A stretch of 64,000 nt of DNA from Paenibacillus uliginis N3/975 (GTDB taxonomy: Bacteria > Bacillota > Bacilli > Paenibacillales > Paenibacillaceae), in the NCBI RefSeq assembly GCF_900177425.1, contig NZ_LT840184.1, positions 771,487 to 835,486 of the forward strand, in the 5' to 3' direction. A model generated the notes under the pieces. The model did not search any database, was not told the origin of the DNA, and was given only the letters and a program-made list of their open reading frames with translations. Each line of letters starts with the position of its first letter. Within the stretch, counting starts at the first letter, position 1. Of the stretch, positions 25,765 through 33,136 are shown piece after piece. A program made the position numbers and the translations under genes.

Positions 25765-25932
25765 TTAGGAACGTCTGCTTCTGGCTTTAATGATAAAGCC
25801 CCAACCTATATTGAAAATGGTAAGTATACCGAGTCCTATAGCTAAGAGTATGTTATGACTTATACTTATGGAAGCTGCAGTCATCAGGATGATGGAAGAT
25901 ACCGCGAACCAGAGGGACAGGCCCTTGCTCAT
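25765..25932 (-). CDS. 55-residue two-helix membrane protein
   Basis: Starts MSKGLSLWFAVSSIILMTAA; two hydrophobic helices (about 5-22 and 27-46) and a basic end KARSRRS. The ATG at 25932 has GGAGGTG 7 nt upstream; longer in-frame starts lack one. It may belong to DUF5325 (YlaF-like), but this is uncertain. Confidence 0.65.
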   Translation of the reverse strand: MSKGLSLWFAVSSIILMTAASISISHNILLAIGLGILTIFNIGWGFIIKARSRRS

Positions 25933-25968
25933 GTTAATCACCTCCAAATTTTTTAAATTTATATTTCG

Positions 25969-25997
25969 GTATAAGGTTACGAGAAGGAGACATAATA
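25969..25997 (+). promoter_or_regulatory. Sigma-G-type promoter of the second SASP gene
   Basis: GTATA (25969-25973), 17-bp spacer, CATAATA (25991-25997). The -10 runs into a perfect 14-bp palindrome AAGCTTGCAAGCTT at 25997-26010. Confidence 0.6.
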
Positions 25998-26059
25998 AGC
26001 TTGCAAGCTTGCACTGGAACACAGACATATTTCATTCAGTGAAGGGAGATTAGAATAAC

Positions 26060-26281
26060 ATGGCACAAAGAGGTTCCCGCAGCAATAATCTGGTTGTACC
26101 ACAAGCAAATGCAGCCCTGCAGCAACTTAAAATGGAAGCAGCTCAAGAACTGGGTGTCACCATTCCTCAAGACGGTTACATGGGTCATTATACTTCCCGT
26201 GAAAACGGATCGCTGGGTGGATATATAACCAAGCGTCTTGTACAAATCGCAGAACAGTCGCTTTCTGGTCGTAACTCGTAA
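26060..26281 (+). CDS. Alpha/beta-type small acid-soluble spore protein
   Basis: 73 residues, nearly the same core as the SASP at 24212 (NNLVVPQANAALQQLKMEAA; GSLGGYITKRLVQIAEQ) but without the Gly/Gln-rich N-terminal extension. DNA-binding spore-core protein. AAGGGAGA lies before ATG, a sigma-G-like promoter upstream and a terminator behind. Confidence 0.95.
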   Translation: MAQRGSRSNNLVVPQANAALQQLKMEAAQELGVTIPQDGYMGHYTSRENGSLGGYITKRLVQIAEQSLSGRNS

Positions 26282-26304
26282 TCACTATTCATAATGTGCA
26301 GTCC

Positions 26305-26333
26305 AAGCCCGGAGCTTTTGCTTCGGGCTTTTT
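26305..26333 (+). terminator. Terminator of the second SASP gene
   Basis: AAGCCCGGAGC-TTTT-GCTTCGGGCTT with one G-T pair, then T run. Confidence 0.9.
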
Positions 26334-26446
26334 GGTGCAGCGCTTTCTTAAACAAATTGTGCCTTAATAGAAGGCGTAACGTCAAGACGAAAAAGTGACA
26401 TCAATTTTCACTGAATTGTCATATAGATGGAACGAATTCCGAAGGA

Positions 26447-26476
26447 TTGATAAACACTTTTTACTAATGATATGAT
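26447..26476 (+). promoter_or_regulatory. Sigma-A promoter of ctaB
   Basis: TTGATA (26447-26452), 18-bp spacer, extended -10 TGATATGAT (hexamer 26471-26476). The leader contains GGAGG..CCTCC (26491-26507), which could pair in place of the ribosome binding site GGAGG near 26522. Confidence 0.65.
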
Positions 26477-26537
26477 AAACTTTATAGCGGAGGCAGTCTT
26501 CCTCCATAACGACAGAAATAAGGAGGAATGTTTAGAC

Positions 26538-27476
26538 GTGGAAAATCCCATGAGTTATCAGGCTCCTTCGGATTCCGCAACACTGGCTTCCGCAAGACCC
26601 AAGCCTCCCGAAAAAGCGGGTACATGGAAAGATTTCATAGCTGTGACAAAACCCGGGATTATTCGCTCTAATCTAATAGCGGCATTTGCCGGATTTTGGA
26701 TGGCATCCCGTTGGGACATACATTTTGGTTTAATGATCATGACACTTCTCGGAACCGTTTTGGTTATGGCTTCCTCCTGTGTCTTTAATAATTACTTTGA
26801 CCGGGATCTGGATATGAAGATGGCACGCACGAGCGATCGCTCGCTGCCAACGGGACGCCTTACGCCGACAGTGGTGCTATGGTATGCAATTACTTTAGGC
26901 ATCGTTGGACTAGCCGTATTATTTATTTTCTCCGGTGTGCTGTCCGGTATATTTGGACTCGTTGGTATGTTCGGGTACGTAGTTGTTTACACGCTATGGC
27001 TTAAACGCAGCTCGACCTGGAGTACATCCATCGGCGCCATTCCGGGTGCTATGCCGCCGGTTATCGGTTATGTGGCCGTGACTCAAACGGTTGATATGGG
27101 CGCATGGCTATTGTTTGCTTTGCTGTTTCTATGGCAGCCGCCGCATTTTTGGGCATTGGGCATCCGCCGTGTCGAAGAATATCGCGCTGCAGGCTTCCCG
27201 CTTCTTCCGGTCGTGAAGGGCATTCAACGGACGAAGATTCAAATGATTCCATACATTGCGCTGTTGGTTCCGCTGCCTATCTTGATGTATGTGTACGGAT
27301 ATGCGGGGATCTTTTTTCTTGTCATCTCACTGCTGCTATCCGTGGTTTGGCTCTACCTTGCCTTTAAAGGCTTCCGGGCAAAAGATGATGAGGCCTGGTC
27401 GAAAAAGATGTTTTTCTTCTCCATTAACTACCTGACTATAAGTTTATTTGTTCTTGTTCTCAACACACTCCAATAA
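26538..27476 (+). CDS. ctaB: Protoheme IX farnesyltransferase (heme O synthase)
   Basis: 312 residues, about nine membrane helices. UbiA-family prenyltransferase that adds farnesyl to heme B. The Asp-rich motif NNYFDRDLDMKMARTSDR lies near residues 84-101, and the second loop motif is YTLWLKRSSTWST; WQPPHFWALGI is also typical. GTG 26538 with GGAGGAA 11 nt upstream is chosen; ATG 26550 is an alternative. The SCO1 gene follows by 55 bp, consistent with an oxidase-assembly operon. The partner ctaA is 20 kb away. Confidence 0.95.
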   Translation: MENPMSYQAPSDSATLASARPKPPEKAGTWKDFIAVTKPGIIRSNLIAAFAGFWMASRWDIHFGLMIMTLLGTVLVMASSCVFNNYFDRDLDMKMARTSDRSLPTGRLTPTVVLWYAITLGIVGLAVLFIFSGVLSGIFGLVGMFGYVVVYTLWLKRSSTWSTSIGAIPGAMPPVIGYVAVTQTVDMGAWLLFALLFLWQPPHFWALGIRRVEEYRAAGFPLLPVVKGIQRTKIQMIPYIALLVPLPILMYVYGYAGIFFLVISLLLSVVWLYLAFKGFRAKDDEAWSKKMFFFSINYLTISLFVLVLNTLQ

Positions 27477-27531
27477 CGTAGAGTGTGTTTCCATATATAA
27501 ACATAGGTGGATGAAGGGAGAACGGAATTAG

Positions 27532-28149
27532 ATGACTTCGCTAAAGCGGTATAAATGGAGTTGGCTGCTGCTCGCCGTTTGTGTGATTGCTGCAGTGGTT
27601 CTGGTTTACAATGCGCTCGGTATTGGACAAAGCAAATTTCCGGTCGTGGGGCAGGTTGGGGATTTCGCCATGGAAAATGTGGATGGTAAAAAGGTGTCCA
27701 GGGACGATACGAAGGGGCAAGTGCGATTGATGTACTTTTACTTCACCAGTTGTCCGGATGTTTGTCCTGTAACGACATTTCTGCTGTCCCAAATCCAGAA
27801 TGAGCTAAAGAAAGACGGAACGTTTGGTAAAGACGCTACATTTGTTTCGATCTCCTTTGATCCGGTAACGGATACTCGGGAGAAAATTAAGGAATTCGGT
27901 GATCGTTTCTTTGCTGATTATAGCGGTTGGTATTTTCTCCGCGGTGATCAAGAAAAAACACGCGATCTGATGCAGAATTCGTTTAAAATCCCGCTTCTCG
28001 GTAAGGATTCAAGCAACTATACTCACGGCAATTACATAGCTTTGGTTGACCGTGACAACAATATCCGAAAAATGTACAATGCTGCAGATCCTAACAGTGT
28101 GCAGATCGAAGATGTCGTGAAGGATGTCAAAGCATTAGCTAAAGAGTAG
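27532..28149 (+). CDS. SCO1/SenC copper chaperone
   Basis: 205 residues: N-terminal membrane anchor (12-28) and an outward thioredoxin-fold domain. Copper ligands are C74 and C78 (SCPDVCP) and H165 (YTHGNY). Sco proteins deliver copper or reducing power to the CuA centre of cytochrome oxidase. It follows ctaB with its own terminator behind. Equivalent of Bacillus YpmQ/BsSco. Confidence 0.93.
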   Translation: MTSLKRYKWSWLLLAVCVIAAVVLVYNALGIGQSKFPVVGQVGDFAMENVDGKKVSRDDTKGQVRLMYFYFTSCPDVCPVTTFLLSQIQNELKKDGTFGKDATFVSISFDPVTDTREKIKEFGDRFFADYSGWYFLRGDQEKTRDLMQNSFKIPLLGKDSSNYTHGNYIALVDRDNNIRKMYNAADPNSVQIEDVVKDVKALAKE

Positions 28150-28162
28150 GATACGATAAATT

Positions 28163-28212
28163 GAAGAAGCGCCTGAACTATTCTGTAGAATGGTTCAGGC
28201 GCTTCTTTTCTT
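28163..28212 (+). terminator. Terminator after the SCO1 gene
   Basis: Long stem GAAGCGCCTGAAC/GTTCAGGCGCTTC, then TTTTCTT. Confidence 0.9.
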
Positions 28213-28246
28213 AAAAGCTAAGAAAGTATAAACATCGGAGTAAAGT

Positions 28247-28330
28247 ACATCCTTATCTCGCAAGAAAAACTACCGCTAAATGTGGTCTGTCTTCTTTGAG
28301 GTAGATCGATAGAGGTTTCTTATCGTTATT
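28247..28330 (+). repeat. Dispersed intergenic repeat, copy 2
   Basis: 42 of the first 48 bases agree with 19621-19668, in the same orientation and again just behind a terminator. Similarity continues weakly into the end of the toprim gene. Confidence 0.7.
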
Positions 28331-28685
28331 CATAAGGGCCATTTAATATCGGAGGTGGGTAAATTATAAACTCCTCCAATCCGGCCTTTTCTAGCTGGGC
28401 GATGAGGTATTCATCTGGTGTACCCTCAACCCCGGCGTACCCGCGACGTGTGTAAATATGGGAGGCATCTGGAAAAACGTCCCGCAAGAGTCCACGAATT
28501 TTTTTGCCTGAGCTGTCGTTATCCATAAACAGATACACTTCTTGATCTTTTACCCGTTTGTGCAGTGACTCCGACTTGACGGTATTCAACGTCCCAAACG
28601 TACAAAGTATCGTAATGTCGGAAGTTAGCAATCGACGAAGTCTGCTGCGATCATTTTTGCCTTCAACGATAATGAAAATCGACAT
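28326..28685 (-). CDS. Small toprim-domain protein
   Basis: 119 residues, little more than a toprim fold: IIVEGKND (first acidic motif), then YLFMDNDSSGKK (DxD motif). Similar stand-alone toprim proteins resemble RNase M5 or primase-type domains; the actual activity is unknown. ATG 28685 has AGAGGTGA just upstream; the longer start at 28703 is rejected. No same-strand partner. Confidence 0.78.
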   Translation of the reverse strand: MSIFIIVEGKNDRSRLRRLLTSDITILCTFGTLNTVKSESLHKRVKDQEVYLFMDNDSSGKKIRGLLRDVFPDASHIYTRRGYAGVEGTPDEYLIAQLEKAGLEEFIIYPPPILNGPYE

Positions 28686-28876
28686 GTCAGTCACCTCTGT
28701 CATATTACGGCATACCCCATCGAAATTCCCCGGGAAATGTTGCTGGTTTATATTTATGAATTCTCTATGTATGTTTAACTTGTCAACCGGACTTCATGCA
28801 AAATCAAAAGTTCCATTGACTATGACGCTTCTTTTGTACATTCAATATACAATGAACCAACTCTATCTGCCAATGG

Positions 28877-29553
28877 ATGGGAGTGAAACACCTACGGTAT
28901 GCTGGATATGTAAAGCGATGCCTCCAGAATGAAACAAACCCAAGTTATGAAGCGAAACAACTAGGGATCGACAAAAACACGGTTACAGATTGGATAAGGA
29001 AATATAGAGCAGATGGTTATGAAGGATTAAAGAAATCCAGAGGATGTAAAGCATACTCAAAGGAACTGAAGCTTGCTGCCATCAGGGATGTTTTATCCGG
29101 AAATCATTCTATACGAGAGGCGACAAAGAAGTATCATATTTCGAGTAAAAGTGTTTTGACGGGATGGATTTCCAAGTATACTTGTAGGGAAGAAATAAAA
29201 CCTACTCGTAAAGGAAAAGGACTATCTCATATGAATAAAGGACGTAAAACCACTTTCGAAGAACGCATTGAAATCGCGCAGTATACGATCGCCAATGATT
29301 TGGATTATCAGAAATCCATGGAAAAATATAATGTTTCTTATACCCAGGTCTACTCATGGGTGCAAAAATATAAATCTGACGGCGAGGAGTCCCTCAAGGA
29401 CAATCGTGGTCGCAAAAAGCCTGTAGAAGAGCTAGATGACCATGACGACTCAAGCTTCGGATCAAAGAACTGGAAGCACGGAACGAATATTTAGAAATGG
29501 AGAACGCCCTCGCAAAAAAGTTGGCAGAGATCAAGCGACGAAATTCACGCTAA
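28877..29553 (+). pseudogene. IS3-family (IS150-type) transposase OrfA, frameshifted
   Basis: Reads YVKRCLQNETNPSYEAKQLG, then three helix-turn-helix units (GIDKNTVTDWIRKYRADGYEGL; SIREATKKYHISSKSVLTGW; DLDYQKSMEKYNVSYTQVYSW), typical of OrfA of IS150-group elements. Near 29450 the frame changes: the expected leucine-zipper tail (RIKELEARNEYLEMENALAK) continues in another frame to the stop at 29551-29553, consistent with loss of one base in the ACGACT stretch. No OrfB follows. A dead element. Confidence 0.82.
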
Positions 29554-29677
29554 CGTTAGTCCGGCATGTGGATTTGTACCAAAGAAAATAAACCCTCAGC
29601 TCTGTTAACTTGAACTGAGGGAAATAATCTAACCAGTTTTTGTTTTTTACACTGTCTACTTGACAGGGGGCACTTCA
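28877..29677 (+). mobile_element. Remnant of an IS3-family insertion sequence
   Basis: Consists of the broken orfA, a hairpin CCCTCAG/CTGAGGG (about 29595-29623) and an IS3-like right end, ACTTGACAGGGGGCACTTCA at 29658-29677. orfB is absent and I find no matching left inverted repeat, so the element was internally deleted and cannot move on its own. Confidence 0.65.
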
Positions 29678-29766
29678 AAACCTCGAGTGGCCTGCTTTTT
29701 CTTTTTCTGAGAGATCCCCTAGTTTTCTAACCTGAAATCTAATTTGGGAAGCCCCGGTTGAACATT

Positions 29767-29877
29767 TTAAATGAAGCAGCTGAGGATGATTACCAGCAAA
29801 ATGTAGAGAACTAAAATCATACCTACAGAAGAGCAATGTGATACCATATGATGACAATGTTTATGAACGTGACTCAT
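29767..29877 (-). CDS. YjcZ-like 36-residue sporulation peptide (candidate)
   Basis: Starts MSHVHKHCHHMVSHCSS and ends with the hydrophobic block SVGMILVLYILLVIILSCFI, like the short YjcZ/YtrH-type spore membrane peptides, which have a polar start and one FALIVVLFILLII-like helix. GAGGGGTGA precedes ATG by 7 nt. Upstream on the same strand CATAATATA resembles a sigma-K -10. The His/Cys-rich head is unusual. Recognised by eye only. Confidence 0.55.
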   Translation of the reverse strand: MSHVHKHCHHMVSHCSSVGMILVLYILLVIILSCFI

Positions 29878-30010
29878 TTATCTTCACCCCTCATTTAATC
29901 TTGGTGGTCATTTGCCACACTGTATATTATGTGGAAATACCCATATGGACTGTGTGTTGGCCTACATCAGTACTTTTGGGCTGATATCATCAGGAAATTC
30001 GTTCATGATG

Positions 30011-31162
30011 TTAAATGTTTGCACCTGCCGGCATATCGATAGAAGGTATCTGTTTCCGGTGAGGGAGAAGCAGTAGGACGATCATCAGCATAATAAAGGC
30101 AATGAAGTACGGAGAAATTATGTCTCTAAACTGTCCTGCTGTAATAGGGCCGACAAAGGAACCTATGGACATGGCAATGGATTGATAGGAGAATACTCTG
30201 CCCAATCTTCCACCGCCGCTAAGTTCGATAAACAGGGAGGACAAGGCAGGGAAAAGAAGACCCTTTGCCGTGCCGAGCATGAACAGAATAGCAATCAACG
30301 GAAGATGATTAGCTGCAGCCAAAGTATAGAAACACAAGGCGAGTCCAAGGATGCCGATAGCCACTCTTTTACCTGGCCCATAATTATTCAAAAAGAGCAT
30401 ACTTAGTGTGACCAAGGCTCCCAGACTGATGGAGGAGAAGAGAAGCCCGGTTGACATAATGCTTGCCTGACCGTTAGCACGAAGTGGAATTTCGAAAAAT
30501 AGAATGCCTTGCGAGCAGGCGATCACAAATGGGATCAGATACAGACGCAGACTGAAAGGGAGTGCTTTACTCGTTTCCGATTCCAATCTTTCGTTATTGT
30601 TTGTATTTTCTAGAGCAGAAGGCTTAGGAACAGTGAGAAGTGCCATGATACCTGTAAAGATCAACACCCATCCCAGAGTTTGGAATGTGCCTGAAAAGCC
30701 GGTTTTAGCCACGATAAAAGCACCTGCAGCAGGTGATAGAACGGAAGCGAGTGTATGAACTACGCCGTGACCGGACATATACTTCCCTTGAATTACCTTA
30801 TCCTGTGATAATGAGGCTAACAGGGCGAGGCATGCCGGTGATAAAAAGGCGAGTACAAATCCGCTGATGGAGCGGAGTGCAAGCAGTTGCCATGGCAGCT
30901 GTACATGAGCTTGCAGCAACAGTATGATACCGGCTGCCGTCAAACTAAAAACAATGTATCTCCGGCTGCCGTGCTTGTCGATCAATCCGCCGGCAATCAG
31001 ATTACCCGGTAGATGTGTTAAGGCATAGATACCCATCATCCACCCGATGAAGGTCGGGGCAGCACCGAGTGATATGGCGAACGGTGTGAGGACAGGATAC
31101 TGGGCATGCAGATCAAAGAATGCCAGAAACAAAAACATGTACAACCAAATCGCTGTTTTCAT
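30011..31162 (-). CDS. MFS transporter
   Basis: 383 residues with about 12 membrane helices. The signature between helices 2 and 3 is GGLIDKHGSRR, and a central charged loop sits near residues 190-210. Major facilitator family, probably drug or metabolite efflux; the substrate cannot be told from context. ATG 31162 has AGGAGGTG 6 nt upstream; an in-frame start at 31183 lies before it. Confidence 0.88.
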   Translation of the reverse strand: MKTAIWLYMFLFLAFFDLHAQYPVLTPFAISLGAAPTFIGWMMGIYALTHLPGNLIAGGLIDKHGSRRYIVFSLTAAGIILLLQAHVQLPWQLLALRSISGFVLAFLSPACLALLASLSQDKVIQGKYMSGHGVVHTLASVLSPAAGAFIVAKTGFSGTFQTLGWVLIFTGIMALLTVPKPSALENTNNNERLESETSKALPFSLRLYLIPFVIACSQGILFFEIPLRANGQASIMSTGLLFSSISLGALVTLSMLFLNNYGPGKRVAIGILGLALCFYTLAAANHLPLIAILFMLGTAKGLLFPALSSLFIELSGGGRLGRVFSYQSIAMSIGSFVGPITAGQFRDIISPYFIAFIMLMIVLLLLPHRKQIPSIDMPAGANI

Positions 31163-31342
31163 AAAAGCACCTCCTACCCGCATTTAGACAGGTTATGTTC
31201 TACTTGTACGTTGAAGATGCCAAGCTTATACCTTAATTTGTATTTAAGGGGTCTTACTGACACTGAGGTGGGGAATCATGTATAATCTATAAGGACGGCT
31301 ACAGGCTGCCCAGTTGATGTAAAGTGATAGGAGTGAACATGA

Positions 31343-31777
31343 ATGGATACACAAGTATGGTTGGAATTTCTGAAACAAAATTGGCTGGTGATCGCTATCG
31401 CTTTGATCGTGCTGATTATTGTTATTAACCTGGTTAAGACAGTCATCAAATGGGCTTTGGTTATTTTGATAATCGGGGGGTTACTCATTTACAGCGGGAT
31501 ATCCTTAGACCAAATCAGTGAAGTTGTGACTACAGTGACGAATGAAACGGTAGATACCGTCAAAACAGAAGCTATGAACATGATGATGAAAGAAGCGAAG
31601 GAAGCAAAATATACATCAAACGGTGACGGGACATTTACCGTAAAGGCACCGAACCTGGAACTCAAAGGCAGCAGTGGATCAAAGGAAGTGGAAGTGAGCT
31701 TCCGTGGAGTGTCGGTTGGAAAATGGGATATTAACGAAACTATTCAGGAATTTATAGGACAAGCGAAAAAAAATTGA
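31343..31777 (+). CDS. Two-helix membrane protein of unknown function
   Basis: 144 residues. Two adjacent membrane helices (about 14-30 and 34-52, very Ile/Val rich) and a C-terminal soluble domain with the pattern NGDGTFTVKAPNLELKG. AGGAGTG precedes ATG. The next gene follows by 39 bp, so they are likely co-transcribed. I do not recognise a family. Confidence 0.7.
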   Translation: MDTQVWLEFLKQNWLVIAIALIVLIIVINLVKTVIKWALVILIIGGLLIYSGISLDQISEVVTTVTNETVDTVKTEAMNMMMKEAKEAKYTSNGDGTFTVKAPNLELKGSSGSKEVEVSFRGVSVGKWDINETIQEFIGQAKKN

Positions 31778-31816
31778 AGCAGCTAAGAGGCTAGTTAACA
31801 GGAAGGAGGGGTTTCC

Positions 31817-32968
31817 ATGTTATCGGCATGGAGTGACAGCGTGCGGGAAGGCAATGGTATTACCATCCTGCTGCTGTTTATCGTAGCCTTTTCTTTAATA
31901 CAGGGTTGGACTCGGGGAGCTTCCCGTTCGGCAGGGAAGCTTGCTTTTTTTCTCGGTGACGCTCTTCTGCGTCTAATTAGTATAGGTATTTCAGTTCCAT
32001 TTACACTATGGCTGTCACCCAAAGCTTCTGCATGGCTGGAATCACTGGGAAGCCAGATTCCTGACCGAGAGCTTAAGCTGTGGGAGCAAATCTATTATAC
32101 CTTTGTCAAATCTATGGCTGATTTTGCACTGCTGCGATTTGCGGTTCTCTTTATGATCAGTTACTGTCTGATTGTCTTTATACTTCGTTTATTAGTGTCA
32201 TTGACGATCGGCGGCAGTTTGGGGCTGTTCGGTCTGAAGAAAGATAAACCGTCTACAATTGCTAGTCGTCTGGCAGGAGCAGGAATCGGTGCCGTTATGG
32301 GAGTAGCTCGAGGGATTGTTGTCATTGCAATTCTGTTCATATGGGTTAGTCTTTATCCGGATCATTCGTTCAGCAGATATGTTGAGTCATCACCTGTATA
32401 CCAGGATGGTGCACAGGCGGTCATGGAACCATTGTCGGGTTCTCTGGTTCGTGACAAACTACCTGTATTTACTCAATCGGTTCAGGAAGAGCTGAACGGC
32501 ATTATGCAGCAAAAGTATGAGGTCATTGACCATTCGATTCCGGAAGGTATCGAACAAACGGCTGCACATGTAGTTAAAGGGACGGCAACGGACGAGGAAA
32601 AGGCCCGCAAACTTTATGATTGGGTAGGAACACGAGTGTCGTACGATTATGACAAAGTAAAAGCCTATGAGGAGCAGCGGATTTGGCATGAGCAAACTCC
32701 TCAGGATACTTACGATACCCGTTCCGGGGTATGCATCGATTACGCACGTCTATACTCCATGATGGCCCGCTCCCAGGATATGAAGGTAAGAGTAGTTACA
32801 GGGCGGGGGTACAACGGTCAAGGCGGCTATGGGCCCCATGCATGGAATGAGGTTTACCTGAGCGAGAAGCAGCAGTGGATACCGCTTGACCCAACGTGGG
32901 CACAGAGCGGGAATTGGTTTAATCCTCCCCGGTTTAATGAGACGCATATTAAAGAGCAGGTATTCTAA
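31817..32968 (+). CDS. Membrane protein with CvpA-like N-terminus and transglutaminase-like domain
   Basis: 383 residues. Residues 1-185 carry about five membrane helices with a CvpA-like look (GWTRGASRSAGKLAFFLGDA). The C-terminal 150 residues are a transglutaminase-like protease fold with Cys306 (GVCIDYARL), His341 (PHAWNEVY) and Asp358 (LDPTW), a complete triad. With an outside enzyme domain it could act on wall proteins or peptides. It precedes two PBP genes. GGAAGGAGGGG lies before ATG. Confidence 0.8.
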   Translation: MLSAWSDSVREGNGITILLLFIVAFSLIQGWTRGASRSAGKLAFFLGDALLRLISIGISVPFTLWLSPKASAWLESLGSQIPDRELKLWEQIYYTFVKSMADFALLRFAVLFMISYCLIVFILRLLVSLTIGGSLGLFGLKKDKPSTIASRLAGAGIGAVMGVARGIVVIAILFIWVSLYPDHSFSRYVESSPVYQDGAQAVMEPLSGSLVRDKLPVFTQSVQEELNGIMQQKYEVIDHSIPEGIEQTAAHVVKGTATDEEKARKLYDWVGTRVSYDYDKVKAYEEQRIWHEQTPQDTYDTRSGVCIDYARLYSMMARSQDMKVRVVTGRGYNGQGGYGPHAWNEVYLSEKQQWIPLDPTWAQSGNWFNPPRFNETHIKEQVF

Positions 32969-33013
32969 CATTAGAGGCCTCTACCTCTAAGCGAACTGTA
33001 TAGTAATTCAACT

Positions 33014-33040
33014 GACCTTTCTTTTGAAAGGTCTTTTTTT
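33014..33040 (+). terminator. Terminator before the PBP pair
   Basis: GACCTTTC-TTTT-GAAAGGTC followed by seven T. Confidence 0.92.
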
Positions 33041-33136
33041 GTTGGATTATTTTACTTCGATGTTAATTTCTTGAAATGCTCAGGGAATATGGTAATATTT
33101 TCTTATAAGGATGTGAACAAAGGGGAGAAGCTTAAG

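Noticed and set aside
28767..28796. Sequence resembling the IS right end, upstream of orfA
   Set aside because: It has the same orientation as the right end instead of being inverted, and the match is short; not accepted as a left terminal repeat.
28558..28932. 124-codon plus-strand ORF between toprim and IS genes
   Set aside because: First half is antisense to the toprim gene and the end overlaps the start of the IS orfA in another frame; no ribosome site.
29675..29857. 60-codon minus-strand ORF overlapping the YjcZ-like peptide
   Set aside because: It uses another frame and has no ribosome site; the 36-codon frame has both a good site and a recognisable helix.
33071..33136. Extra 22 N-terminal codons of PBP copy 1
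   Set aside because: No ribosome site before 33071, whereas GTG 33137 has the same spaced AAGGGGAG as the paralogue.
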